64,000 nt of DNA, taken from assembly GCF_001612745.1 (NCBI RefSeq), contig NZ_BDBA01000019.1:1-64000 (forward strand), given 5' to 3'. A program made the translations under genes and the position numbers. Under the pieces are notes generated by a model. It saw only the letters and a list, made by a program, of their open reading frames with translations, was not told the origin of the DNA and searched no databases. Origin of the DNA: Nocardia amamiensis NBRC 102102. GTDB lineage: Bacteria > Actinomycetota > Actinomycetes > Mycobacteriales > Mycobacteriaceae. Of the stretch, positions 8,942 through 17,329 are shown piece after piece. Position 1 is the stretch's first letter. Every line of letters starts with the position of its first letter.

Positions 8942-10195
8942 GTGGTCGAACCCGTGCACGTCGCGATCTTCACCGACTTTCACCCGGCAACGCTGGGTGG
9001 CGTCCAAACCGCGATGCGGTCACTGTGCTCCGGGCTGCGGCGGCTCGGTCATCGAGTCACCGTATTCTGTGCTCCGGCACCAGGTTCCGTGGCGCCGGAC
9101 CGCGATACGGTGGAGCTGGAGGCGCTGCCGATATCAATGTCGAACGGGCTGCCGGTGGTTCTTCCGACCCGGGCCAACCAACGCCGGATCGATTCCGCGT
9201 TCACCGAGCGTGGCCCGATAGATGTCGTCCATGCGCTGACGACCTACGGCGGTGGGATCTCCGGCGCGCGCGCTGCCCGCAGGCATGGCCTTCCGATCGT
9301 CCAGACCATGCAGAGCCGCGACGAGACGGTCATCGAAAAGTACTCACCGGCACCGCTTCTCTCCGCGTTGACCATGCGCCTCGTGCACGGCTGGTTCGTA
9401 CCGATGCGCAGACAACCGGCGCACCACGGCGACGGCCGGATCGCCCGGCTGGCATGGCGTCCGCTGGTGGCGCAGGCCCAGGCGTCCGACCGGGTGGTCG
9501 TGCCGACCCATCACTTCGCCCGCCGCTTGGCCGCGCGCGGCGTGGACCGGCCGATTCACGTGGTCTCCAACGGAATCGACGACGAGCTGCTGGAGCGTGT
9601 CCGCGACACCGACACCGACAGCGCCGCGACCGATCCGGACGCACCACTGCGGGTCCTGTGGTGCGGTCGCCTGTCCGTAGAGAAGCGTCCGCTCGAAGCG
9701 ATCGAGATAGCGCGATTGGTCGAGGAATGCACGCTGGACGTCTACGGCAGCGGGCCACTGGCCGACCGGGCTCGCTCGGCGGTTGCCGGCGCGGATCTGG
9801 GTCACCGTGTCCACCTGCACGGCGAGGTCGACCAAGCCGACTGCCTGAGCGCCATGCGCACCCACGACCTCCTCCTGCTCACCTCCGACTGCGACACCCA
9901 GGGCATGGTGCTGCTGGAAGCCATGGCGATGGGTCTGCCCGTCGTGTACTGCGATCCCGAACTCTCCGAAACAGTGCCCGACGAGGGTGGCATCCGCGCC
10001 CCCGACCGGTCGGTGGAATCGCTGGCGACCGTGCTGGAGGCCCTCGCGCGGGACCGAACGCGACTGCACGACATGCGCCGGGCACTGGCGCCTCACGCTG
10101 ACGAACCGCGCCAATCCAGGCATACCACCCGGATCCTATCGGTCTACGCCGAATTGCTCTCCACACCGGACGAATTCTCCAGCGACCGAGCATAA
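8942..10195 (+). CDS. Family 4 (GT-B) glycosyltransferase
   Basis: A 417-residue protein starting at GTG, 3 bases after the UGT gene, so an operon is likely. The N-terminus carries the acceptor-domain signature FTDFHPATLGGVQT. The donor domain shows WCGRLSVEKRP near residue 240 and SDCDTQGMVLLEAMAMG near 315; the usual SxxEGxxxxxxEA motif is changed to TQG but the EA glutamate is kept. Homologues transfer mannose or glucose from a nucleotide sugar to lipids or saccharides. With the UGT it would supply a second sugar to the same product; that link is inferred from position. Confidence 0.87.
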   Translation: MVEPVHVAIFTDFHPATLGGVQTAMRSLCSGLRRLGHRVTVFCAPAPGSVAPDRDTVELEALPISMSNGLPVVLPTRANQRRIDSAFTERGPIDVVHALTTYGGGISGARAARRHGLPIVQTMQSRDETVIEKYSPAPLLSALTMRLVHGWFVPMRRQPAHHGDGRIARLAWRPLVAQAQASDRVVVPTHHFARRLAARGVDRPIHVVSNGIDDELLERVRDTDTDSAATDPDAPLRVLWCGRLSVEKRPLEAIEIARLVEECTLDVYGSGPLADRARSAVAGADLGHRVHLHGEVDQADCLSAMRTHDLLLLTSDCDTQGMVLLEAMAMGLPVVYCDPELSETVPDEGGIRAPDRSVESLATVLEALARDRTRLHDMRRALAPHADEPRQSRHTTRILSVYAELLSTPDEFSSDRA

Positions 10196-10527
10196 GTCTT
10201 CGTACCGAAGGTTTCACAGTACCGCCCTCGCCAAATTGTGGCGGACGCATGAAAACAGCGTCCAGATGGACAACTCTGTCGATGCCCTGGGGTGCGGACC
10301 TTCTCGTAACTATTCGGTGAACGTCATACGTGACGTACTGTGTGGATTGGGTGAACACATCTGGAGGCGCTTGTGTCGGCACCGAGTTGTAGGCGGGCCG
10401 GTCTGCTGAGGCCGCTGCCCGGCTTCGATTGTGATCGCCCGGTGTCCCGGTGCACTCGACAGCGCCGACGAGTTTGCACCCGGGGGGAACGAAATATTCT
10501 CTCTAGTCGATTTCGGGGGTTGTATCA
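10196..10527 (+). other. Intergenic region, no supported gene
   Basis: About 330 bases follow the glycosyltransferase operon. Short frames cross it but none has a convincing start or composition. The middle is less GC-rich than its flanks and holds one clear inverted repeat, listed separately. A promoter for the downstream gene is expected here. Confidence 0.5.
10321..10336. promoter_or_regulatory. Inverted repeat ACGTCA-N4-TGACGT, possible operator
   Basis: Perfect 6-base arms around the 4-base spacer tacg, in the relatively AT-rich middle of the intergenic region, about 190 bases before the next start codon. No regulator gene is adjacent. The function is inferred from symmetry and position only. 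Confidence 0.35.
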
Positions 10528-11436
10528 GTGCGGGTCGACAAACTGTCAGGAATTGGCCACGTCATCGGTGCACGCCTGGTCGAGTGCGCCGACAAGGTCG
10601 CCTCCGTGGTGGGTGAAAAGAAATTGATGCCGGTCAGCGCCGAGCTCCGCGGAGCGGCCGAAAGACACGTGGCGGCGGATATGGAAGGCAATCGGCTGAT
10701 TCGACGCGCGCCGGACGACTGGACGCTCCCGGACGGCTCGCCGCGCCCGATATCGGGCATGCCCATTCGAGGAACCGACCTGTACGGACGAGAGCTGTCG
10801 TTCTGGACCGGAGACGTCAGCAAAGACGTGCTGTACGGCTGGGGGGACGTGTTCTGGGGCGTCTCGTATCCGCTGGCCGGAGCGGACATACCGTACCTGC
10901 GCGGCATGCCGCTCGGTCCGGGAAACGTGAAGTTCCGATACACCCATCTGACGTCTTCGCAGGCCGAGAACCGGGTAACACCATGGGATTCCGGTGACGA
11001 GGTGTTCTTCGTTCATGCGGAGGCCGATGCGAAAACCGGGCGGTTCTATATCAGGGCCGACGTGGAACCGTTCGATCGCACGAACCCGGAACCCGAACCC
11101 GGAGGCGAGGTGATGGCGCTCGAACCCGAGATGTTCGCACGCGTGGTCGCGAACGATCCCGATCTGCGCAGGGAGGTCGGGAAGCATCCGGCGTCGCCTA
11201 TCGCCGTGTTGTCGGGAGGACAGTCGCACGGCGACGTGGGTGGCAGATTCGCGGCCGCCTTGCAACAGGAGGAGGGATTCCTCCGGGATGTCTACTTCGC
11301 CAACGGCACACAGATCGCCTGGCTGAAGCCGCCGGCCGGGTGGGAGTCCTTGAGCATCCAGCCGCCGGGCGGTCCGACCGAATCCCTGTCTGCGGCGTGG
11401 ACCCGATATCCCGTCACGTCCGGTGACTCGCCCTGA
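10528..11436 (+). CDS. Uncharacterised protein with degenerate caspase-like (lonely-Cys-type) domain
   Basis: A 302-residue protein with a GTG start after a G-rich stretch and no signal peptide or membrane segment. The first half is not recognised. The second half resembles the cysteine-protease-like domain often found in large actinobacterial polymorphic toxins: FFVHAEAD near residue 155, the helix FARVVANDPDL, then the strand SPIAVLSGG followed by GGRFAAAL and VYFANGTQI. In those relatives the strand usually ends LLSC with a catalytic cysteine. Here the position reads LSGG, so the nucleophile is absent. It could be a derived toxin fragment, an immunity-like decoy or a non-catalytic binding protein. 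The family assignment is by eye and moderate. Confidence 0.5.
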   Translation: MRVDKLSGIGHVIGARLVECADKVASVVGEKKLMPVSAELRGAAERHVAADMEGNRLIRRAPDDWTLPDGSPRPISGMPIRGTDLYGRELSFWTGDVSKDVLYGWGDVFWGVSYPLAGADIPYLRGMPLGPGNVKFRYTHLTSSQAENRVTPWDSGDEVFFVHAEADAKTGRFYIRADVEPFDRTNPEPEPGGEVMALEPEMFARVVANDPDLRREVGKHPASPIAVLSGGQSHGDVGGRFAAALQQEEGFLRDVYFANGTQIAWLKPPAGWESLSIQPPGGPTESLSAAWTRYPVTSGDSP

Positions 11437-11488
11437 GCGAGAGGCACCGCCGATCCCGCCGGGATGCCCGATTTGTCCCGATCTCTTG

Positions 11489-11505
11489 TACTACCGGCTG
11501 TAGTA
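11489..11505. promoter_or_regulatory. Inverted repeat TACTAC-N5-GTAGTA, possible operator 1
   Basis: Perfect 6-base arms around CGGCT, 72 bases before the atpI-like start. A second dyad with the same GTAG/CTAC core lies 23 bases downstream. The pair suggests a dedicated regulator of the F0-like operon; a role in termination of the preceding gene is less likely because no T-run follows. Confidence 0.4.
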
Positions 11506-11528
11506 AGCAAGAATGAGGTTGTGGCCGG

Positions 11529-11548
11529 ATGTAGCAGCTCTGCTACAT
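11529..11548. promoter_or_regulatory. Inverted repeat ATGTAGCAG-CT-CTGCTACAT, possible operator 2
   Basis: Perfect 9-base arms around 2 bases, ending 29 bases before the atpI-like start codon. Length and symmetry fit a TetR- or GntR-type site. It shares the GTAG...CTAC core with the dyad at 11489-11505. No adjacent regulator gene was identified. Confidence 0.45.
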
Positions 11549-11577
11549 ACCGTCACGCCATCACTATGGGAGGGCAT

Positions 11578-11943
11578 ATGACGGTCAGCGTGGACCGCCG
11601 TCCGATCATCGTCTCCGCCGGAGTGGGAATCATGGTTCTCGCGGTGGCCGGGATGCTGGATCGGCTGCTGTTGGGTGTATTCATCTGCGTCGGAATGGCG
11701 TTGGGCTCTGTCAACGCGTGGCTCACACGGGTTGCTGTCGCGTGGATCTCGCATGACCCCGAATCCGGAAAACAACGTTTGGCGGCGACGAGCGGCGTCC
11801 GGTTGTTCGGCGTGACGGCGCTCGCGTTGGTCGTCAGCGTCCTGACGCGACCTGATGGGTTCGGCATTCTCTTCGGGCTGGTGGCCTTTCAGATCGTCCT
11901 GCTGACCCGAACGGTAATGCCGGTGTTGCGAGGTGCGCGATGA
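11578..11943 (+). CDS. AtpI-like subunit I of an F0-type complex
   Basis: About 121 residues with four hydrophobic segments, typical of the small membrane protein encoded first in bacterial atp operons. ATG at 11578 follows GGGAGGG; a second ATG at 11566 is possible. The reading frame extends upstream, but into the dyad region, which argues against an earlier start. Its stop overlaps the subunit a start (ATGA). AtpI-type proteins are thought to assist assembly of the c-ring. The identification rests mainly on size, topology and operon position. Confidence 0.65.
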   Translation: MTVSVDRRPIIVSAGVGIMVLAVAGMLDRLLLGVFICVGMALGSVNAWLTRVAVAWISHDPESGKQRLAATSGVRLFGVTALALVVSVLTRPDGFGILFGLVAFQIVLLTRTVMPVLRGAR

Positions 11944-12662
11944 CGAAAGTCGAAGTGGGACATCATGAAACCGCGCACTTCCTCGGTATGGATTTCCACG
12001 TCGACACCATCCTGGCGACTGCGGTCGCGGCCCTTGTCGTAGTGGGACTCGCGCTCTATCTGCGCGTCAAGCTGACCTCCGGGGTTCCGAACGGTGTGCA
12101 GTTGTTCTTCGAGACCGTGACGGTGCAGCTGCGTGGTCAGGTGGAAAGTGCAGTCGGACTTCGGATCGCTCCTTTCGTCCTGCCACTGGCGGTAACGCTG
12201 TTCGTCTTCGTTCTGCTGTCGAACTGGTTGTCCGTGCTGCCGGTGCAATACGGCGACGGTGAACTGATCAAACCGCCCGCCGCGGATGTCAACTTCACCT
12301 ATGCGCTCGCGCTGTTCGTTTTCCTCTCTTACCAGGCCGCGGGTATGGTGCGGCGCGGCCCGATCGGGCATGTGAAGCAGGTGCTGAAAGGGCATACGGG
12401 TTGGGGCCCGATGATTTTCATCAACGTCATCGAGGAACTGGCGAAACCGCTTTCGCTGGCCCTGCGGTTGTTCGGCAATATGTTCGCCGGCGGGGTGATG
12501 ATCTCGGTGATCGCGCTGCTTCCGGCCTGGCTGAGCTGGGGCCCGAACGCCGTGTGGAAGCTGTTCGACCTCTTCGTCGGGCTCATCCAGGCTTTTATCT
12601 TCGCTTTGCTGACCATCCTCTACTTCGGCCAGGCCACCGCGCTCGAGCACGAAAAGCACTGA
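11940..12662 (+). CDS. atpB: ATP synthase F0 subunit a
   Basis: A 240-residue membrane protein. The C-terminal half contains the family signature [12 protein letters not shown], whose arginine is the essential stator residue facing the c-ring, and ends with [15 protein letters not shown], typical of the last helices. An N-terminal HETAHFLG and several hydrophobic segments fit the mycobacterial form, although the protein is slightly short. All obvious key residues are present, so it looks functional. It overlaps the preceding gene by 4 bases and belongs to an operon with only F0 genes. Confidence 0.92.
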   Translation: MTKVEVGHHETAHFLGMDFHVDTILATAVAALVVVGLALYLRVKLTSGVPNGVQLFFETVTVQLRGQVESAVGLRIAPFVLPLAVTLFVFVLLSNWLSVLPVQYGDGELIKPPAADVNFTYALALFVFLSYQAAGMVRRGPIGHVKQVLKGHTGWGPMIFINVIEELAKPLSLALRLFGNMFAGGVMISVIALLPAWLSWGPNAVWKLFDLFVGLIQAFIFALLTILYFGQATALEHEKH

Positions 12663-12684
12663 ACTGTATCACCAATCCCGATGA

Positions 12685-12981
<297 letters not shown>

Positions 12982-12985
12982 CACC

Positions 12986-13453
12986 ATGGCCACGAAAACC
13001 CTGGCGGGACAGAACTTTCTGATCCCCAACGGCACCTTTCTCGCCGAACTATCGATATTCCTGGTCGTGCTCGCGGTAATTTGGCTCTTCGTGGTGCCGC
13101 CGATCCGCGATGTGCTCGCGGAACGGGAGGCGCGCGTCGCCAAGGCCGCCGCCGATGGAAAGCGGGCGCGGGAAGTCCTCGCGGCGGCCGGGGAACGGTA
13201 TCGGTCCTCGGTGGAACAGGCTCGTAGCGAGGCGGCCCGCCTGCGCGAACAGGCCAGAACCGAACGCCGCGCGACCCTGATCTCGATGCGCGGGCGGGCG
13301 CAGGAACAGTCGGACCAGTTGTCGGCCGCGGCCGCGATCGAGCTGCGGGCCCACGCCGACGCGGCAGCGGTGCGGCTGCGTGAATACGTCGACCCGCTGG
13401 CCGGTGATCTGGCAGACCGAGTGATCGGAGGTGGAGGCATTGAACGAACGTGA
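12986..13453 (+). CDS. atpF: ATP synthase F0 subunit b
   Basis: A 155-residue protein beginning 4 bases after atpE. FLIPNGTF near the N-terminus is a mycobacterial AtpF signature and is followed by a single membrane helix (IFLVVLAVIWLFVVPP). The rest is a long charged, alanine-rich coiled coil (residues about 45-150), the peripheral stalk. It overlaps the following b-type gene by 14 to 23 bases, depending on which start that gene uses. Confidence 0.9.
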   Translation: MATKTLAGQNFLIPNGTFLAELSIFLVVLAVIWLFVVPPIRDVLAEREARVAKAAADGKRAREVLAAAGERYRSSVEQARSEAARLREQARTERRATLISMRGRAQEQSDQLSAAAAIELRAHADAAAVRLREYVDPLAGDLADRVIGGGGIERT

Positions 13454-13976
13454 CGGTATCTACGACATCACGTGGAATTGGCCGGTATTCCTGAGCCAGC
13501 TTTTCGGTTTCGCCGTCATTGTCGGCGCTCTCGTCAAATGGGTTGCGCCGCAGGCGAAGGCGATGATGCACCGGTCGCAGCACACCATTCGGGAACAACT
13601 CGAGCAGAGCTCGCAGGCCGCGGCCCGGTTGGCGGCCGCCGAACGGGCCTTCGCCGAAGCGGACGCAAGGGCCTGTATCGAGGTGGCCCACATCCACCGG
13701 GAAGCGCACGCCGATGCCGAGCGGATCCTCGCGGAACTGCGGGAAATCGCTGCCGCCGAAGTCGAACGGGTGCGTCGACACGGTCTGGACCACCTCCAGC
13801 AGGTGCGTCGGCAGTTGCGGGAGGAACTCGGGCACGACCTCACCACCACGGTGCTCGATCGTGCCGAGTTCATGGTGCGCGAACGCCTCGATTCACCAGG
13901 TGCCAGATCGGACAGCATCGACCGAGTCCTGGACGAGTTGGCGGGATTCGCCGACGAGCTTCCCAGCTCGTCGTAA
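13431..13976 (+). CDS. Second b-type stalk subunit, like the N-terminal half of AtpH (b-delta) without the delta domain
   Basis: About 180 residues. GTG 13431 or TTG 13440 are both possible; TTG has GGAGGT 7 bases upstream. The segment FLSQLFGFAVIVGALVKW is a membrane anchor closely like the start of the mycobacterial AtpH fusion (b' plus delta). The remainder is coiled coil and stops at the point where the delta domain should begin. A tail of SSS and a stop follow, with no sign of a frameshifted delta domain downstream. Two b-type subunits plus a and c would make a complete F0 with nothing to bind F1 through delta. No delta, alpha, gamma, beta or epsilon gene follows. Confidence 0.8.
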   Translation: MEALNERDGIYDITWNWPVFLSQLFGFAVIVGALVKWVAPQAKAMMHRSQHTIREQLEQSSQAAARLAAAERAFAEADARACIEVAHIHREAHADAERILAELREIAAAEVERVRRHGLDHLQQVRRQLREELGHDLTTTVLDRAEFMVRERLDSPGARSDSIDRVLDELAGFADELPSSS

Positions 13977-14004
13977 CCTCGGTGTCCCGCCAACGGGATG
14001 CCTC

Positions 14005-14039
14005 CCAGCGCCCGGGTCGGCTTATGGCCCGGGCGCTGG
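14005..14039. terminator. Strong GC-rich hairpin between convergent genes
   Basis: Perfect 12-base arms CCAGCGCCCGGG and CCCGGGCGCTGG around an 11-base loop. It sits between the end of the F0 operon (13976) and the end of the convergent small gene (14089), so it could stop transcription from both sides. There is no T-tract, which is common for actinobacterial terminators. Confidence 0.75.
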
Positions 14040-14088
14040 CCGCGAGTGTCCAGCGACCTCGACAGGTGGCTCGCCCAGGTGCTCCCGT

Positions 14089-14322
14089 CTACAGTCCGCC
14101 GCGCTGCTCGGCTTCGATGTCGGCCGCAAGAGCGGATCGCTCGGCCTGATGCCGAGCAAGTAACGTCGCGCTGAAGGTGGTCCACGCCGCCTCTTGGGCT
14201 GCGGTCAGCTGTGCTCCGTGGACTTCGGATTCGACATCCGGATGGGCGTTGACGAACCGCTGGAACAGCACACCCATCTCCCGGCTGTGCCGACGATTGA
14301 GCTCGATCCGTCGCGGGTCCAT
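14089..14322 (-). CDS. Small helical protein of unknown function
   Basis: 77 residues, charged and predicted helical, starting MDPRRIELNRRHSREMG and ending in a Gln/Arg/Gly-rich tail. There is no membrane segment or known motif. It lies 6 bases downstream of the gene at 14329-14580 on the same strand, and the two probably form an operon. Function not recognised. Confidence 0.55.
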   Translation of the reverse strand: MDPRRIELNRRHSREMGVLFQRFVNAHPDVESEVHGAQLTAAQEAAWTTFSATLLARHQAERSALAADIEAEQRGGL

Positions 14323-14328
14323 GTGTCG

Positions 14329-14580
14329 TCAGTCCGCGCAGAGCGCCAACTGGTCGAACACGACCAAGGCTATGTTCGTGGGATCCCCCAGCGGGTGCAC
14401 TCGCAGTGTGTGATGCGGGTTCGGCGCGTCGTCGACGATCACCACGGTATCGATCCCGGCCGGTAGGTCGGCGGGCCAATCGATCTCATCGGTGGGCTCC
14501 TCGACGAGTACCCGGGCGAGCCTTCCCCGCAGGCCCGTCTGGGCGGGGCGCAGCGGTGTGAGACCTTGGTTTTCGCTCAT
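14329..14580 (-). CDS. Small acidic protein of unknown function
   Basis: 83 residues from the ATG at 14580; an upstream in-frame extension to 14703 is Cys/Arg-rich and unlikely to be coding. The sequence is acidic and contains VEEPTDEIDWPADLPAGIDT and VVIVDDAPNPHH, with a final strand NIALVVFDQLAL. It is not a recognised family. Paired with the basic helical protein downstream it could be a two-gene unit; no toxin or antitoxin motif is visible. Confidence 0.5.
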   Translation of the reverse strand: MSENQGLTPLRPAQTGLRGRLARVLVEEPTDEIDWPADLPAGIDTVVIVDDAPNPHHTLRVHPLGDPTNIALVVFDQLALCAD

Positions 14581-14787
14581 GTGATGATCGCTTGCGATTC
14601 TAGTCGTCACCCGTCGAGGCTCGCAGCGGTGGCAGCCAATGGTGTGGCATCGCCAGAGGTGTGAAACCTCTTGCGGCACCGCATCGCACAAGTCGCAGGC
14701 CAACCGGAGGCCACCGCGCCGCTGGCTCGACCTGCGGAAGAGTCGATCGAATGATCAGCGCGGTGTTCGGGGCGATACAGTACCGCG

Positions 14788-15387
14788 GTGACAGAGCACC
14801 GATCGCCCATCGGCGGGGATCGCTCGCAGGACCTCGGAGTGCCGCCTTCGCTGGACCTCCGCGCCGCCGACTGGTCGAGTTCCGATGAGACCCTTGCCCG
14901 GCTGTTCCAACGTGTCGAGACGTATGCCATAGACGCACGCGATCGGTATACGAGGGACAAACTAACCAAGCGGCAAACCAGCCTAGCCCTGACCGCGGCT
15001 ATGATCACCTTGGGCTTACTCGGAATTCTGGTGCCACTGCTGACGACCGCCGGAGTCGACGCCATCAACCCGAGTTGGGGTTACGCACTGCTCGCCTGCG
15101 CCGCCGGATGCGCGGCATTCGACCGATTCTTCGGCATTTCGGCCGCATGGCTGCGCGACATCCGGAGCGCGCAGTCGATCAACGCGATGTTGTGCGACTT
15201 CCAACTCGAGTGGGCGTCCGTCTCGAGGGCGCCCGCCAACTCCAATGGCGAGATAGACCGGCGGATGGGACTGCTCAGAGATTTCTCCCACCGAGTCAAC
15301 GAAGTGATCGCACGCGAAACGGATACCTGGACGGCGCAATTTCCGCTCTCGACGGAAGCGCGGATGAGCAGATTCGATCGGAGGTAG
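14788..15387 (+). CDS. SLATT-domain two-transmembrane protein
   Basis: A 199-residue protein with a GTG start. An N-terminal helix (ETLARLFQRVETYAIDA) is followed by two membrane segments, TSLALTAAMITLGLLGILVP at about 64-84 and WGYALLACAAGCAAFDRFFG at about 97-116. Next comes a helical tail with SAAWLRDI, LEWASV and a VNEVIARETDTW segment. This order is characteristic of SLATT proteins, predicted pore-forming effectors that usually accompany nucleotide-second-messenger or SLOG-type sensors in anti-phage systems. No cyclase, SLOG or reverse transcriptase gene is present nearby, so it stands alone. A defence role is inferred from the family. Confidence 0.75.
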   Translation: MTEHRSPIGGDRSQDLGVPPSLDLRAADWSSSDETLARLFQRVETYAIDARDRYTRDKLTKRQTSLALTAAMITLGLLGILVPLLTTAGVDAINPSWGYALLACAAGCAAFDRFFGISAAWLRDIRSAQSINAMLCDFQLEWASVSRAPANSNGEIDRRMGLLRDFSHRVNEVIARETDTWTAQFPLSTEARMSRFDRR

Positions 15388-15506
15388 TAACCTCCGGCGC
15401 CCGACTTGCTCGCGGCGGCGGTCGCCGTTTGGCGACCGCCGCGACATCGTGGGACCAGATGCTGGAGCCGGTGATCTGTGCCGGCGCTGGGGTGGGTGCA
15501 GTCAGA

Positions 15507-16349
15507 TCAGTACCGGTCGACCATCGGCGGCGTCAGCGTCGAGTCGCGGAGCGGACCGATCGTGTCCTCGAACGCCTTCTTCCAAGAGCCGTCGGCGATC
15601 ATTGCCTCGAGCGCATCGTTGATCTTGGTGCGGGTCTCCTGATCGCCCTTCTTCAGGCCGATGCCGTACTTCTCGATGGTGAACGTGTTGCCGACCAGCT
15701 TCAGTTCGCCCGATGCCTGCCCGGCGTAACCGGCGAGGATGATGTCGTCGGTGGTCACCGCGTCGACCGAGCCGCTGCGCAGGGCGTCGATGCACTGCGA
15801 GTAGGTGTCCACTTCCACCAGCTGAACGCTTTTGGCGTAATTGTCCTTGACGTACTGCGCAGGGGTGGAGCCTTTGACCGAGCACAGCTTCTTGTTGCCG
15901 GTCAGTGACTCGACACCGGTGATGTCGGTGGTCTCCTTCTTCACCAGCAGGGCCTGCCCGGCCACGAAGTACGGCCCGGCGAAGTCGACCTTCTCCTTGC
16001 GCGCGTCGGTGATCGAGTAGCTGGCGACGATGAAGTCCACCTCGCCGTTCATGATCATCGTCTCGCGTTTGCCCGACGGCGCCTCTTTGAAGGTGATGCC
16101 GGCGGGCTGCACGCCGAGCTTGCCCGCCACATACTTGGCGATCTCGACGTCGTACCCGTGGTAGGAGCCGTCCGCTTCGCGAAAGCCCAGTCCGGGCTGG
16201 TCGAACTTGATGCCGATGGTCAGCTTCCCCTCCCTCACGTGATCACTGATGGTCGCGGAGTCGCTGCTGTTACTGCCGCCGCAGGCGGTGGCGGCGAGGG
16301 TGACGGCGATCGCCCCGATGGCGAGGCGGATTGTGCGGTTGATCCTCAT
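15507..16349 (-). CDS. GluB-like glutamate/amino-acid ABC transporter substrate-binding lipoprotein
   Basis: A 280-residue protein with a lipoprotein signal peptide: MRINRTIRLAIGA, then lipobox LAATAC with the modified cysteine at about 23. The periplasmic-binding fold type II starts at EGKLTIGIKFDQPG, and GYDVEIAKYVAGKLG is typical of glutamate binders such as corynebacterial GluB. The mature protein ends within the usual length. No permease or ATPase gene is next to it, so it is either an orphan receptor or uses components encoded elsewhere. Confidence 0.88.
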   Translation of the reverse strand: MRINRTIRLAIGAIAVTLAATACGGSNSSDSATISDHVREGKLTIGIKFDQPGLGFREADGSYHGYDVEIAKYVAGKLGVQPAGITFKEAPSGKRETMIMNGEVDFIVASYSITDARKEKVDFAGPYFVAGQALLVKKETTDITGVESLTGNKKLCSVKGSTPAQYVKDNYAKSVQLVEVDTYSQCIDALRSGSVDAVTTDDIILAGYAGQASGELKLVGNTFTIEKYGIGLKKGDQETRTKINDALEAMIADGSWKKAFEDTIGPLRDSTLTPPMVDRY

Positions 16350-16654
16350 CGAATGTGGTTCCCTCTCAGGGTGAAGCCGTCCGGCCCGATCGGAGGCCCA
16401 GGTGCTGACGGCAGGTCATTTTTCCCTGGGAACTGCAGCGGCCGTACCGAACGTCTTCCCAGCGGTGGAAACCGGTCGGTCGCGACGGACCGGCACCCGG
16501 GCGGGTGGGCGATGGCACGGCGCGGGTGTCACCGCGAGCGGGGCGAGTCTCCCGCAGGTTCAGAGAAGAACGGCTCGGCCGCCGGAAAAGACCGACCCCA
16601 TGGTGAGATTGCTCGCCGATTGCCGCCAGGCACACCGCGACATCGCCCGTCGAG
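16350..16654. other. Intergenic region, no supported gene
   Basis: About 300 bases between two leftward genes. Frames crossing it have no ribosome site and shadow-like composition. It should carry the promoter of the gluB-like gene; no distinctive repeat was seen. Confidence 0.45.
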
Positions 16655-17311
16655 TCAGCCGAGTACCTCGGCGGGTGTTCGGACGGCTATTTCGCCGCCC
16701 AGTTGGTAGGTGCCGGACAGCCGCAGTCCGTCTCCGCTCCAGAATCGGCCAGGGTCGTACCAGTCGGGGCTGCGGTGTTGCGGTAGCAGGCCCATCGCTT
16801 GGTATGTCGCAGCGACGATTTCGGCGCAGTACGCGTTCTCCAGTTCTCGGGCGGCCGACCGACTCGTTTTGCGGCGGGGGAGGCGTGCACGACCGCGCAG
16901 CCAGCGCCCGGCAAGAGCGGCGGTGGAGGGGAACGGGGTGCCATCGAGCCGCGCGATGGTGCGCAGCACGCTTTCCTCCATCTCTCGGGTGGCAGGCGGG
17001 TCCAACTGGCGCAACCAGGCCTGCTGACCGTAACGGTGCGCCCAGACCAGCACGGCATCGCGCAGGTTGTGCAACTGAACGCCGCGGTGCGTGGTCCCCG
17101 ACCACATGTCGGGCAAAGATCGCCCGAGTTCCGCGTGCCAGATGAGGGCGGGCAGATCGTCGATCACCACCGACATGCCGACATGGTTCACCGGACTGTT
17201 CGTCGTTATGCGGATCACCCGGTCGGCTGTCGAATGGCCTCGGAAAAGCCAGATATCACCCGTTCTGGTGACCTCGACCGCTCGGTCGAGACTGATGCCC
17301 GTCCCCGTCAT
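16655..17311 (-). CDS. Permuted NlpC/P60 (YiiX-like) papain-fold protein
   Basis: A 218-residue protein. The motif order is that of circularly permuted NlpC/P60 hydrolases: GDIWLFRG near the N-terminus, then NHVGMSVVI with the histidine at about 42, and later NAYCAEIVAATYQAMGLL with the cysteine at about 165. Relatives include YiiX/YebB and lecithin:retinol acyltransferase-like enzymes, which act on lipids or peptidoglycan peptides. There is no signal peptide, so it acts in the cytoplasm or at the inner face of the membrane. It is divergent from the small membrane gene, 18 bases away. Confidence 0.7.
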   Translation of the reverse strand: MTGTGISLDRAVEVTRTGDIWLFRGHSTADRVIRITTNSPVNHVGMSVVIDDLPALIWHAELGRSLPDMWSGTTHRGVQLHNLRDAVLVWAHRYGQQAWLRQLDPPATREMEESVLRTIARLDGTPFPSTAALAGRWLRGRARLPRRKTSRSAARELENAYCAEIVAATYQAMGLLPQHRSPDWYDPGRFWSGDGLRLSGTYQLGGEIAVRTPAEVLG

Positions 17312-17329
17312 GGTCGTAGCCTATGCGGT

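Noticed and set aside
14329-14703. Cys-rich zinc-finger-like extension of the small acidic protein
   Set aside because: The CDLC and CHRC pattern lies in an upstream extension with typical non-coding composition, and an internal ATG gives a more uniform acidic protein.
16402-17145. Plus-strand frame of 247 residues
   Set aside because: Arg- and Gly-rich, opposite the NlpC/P60-like gene, with no start signal.
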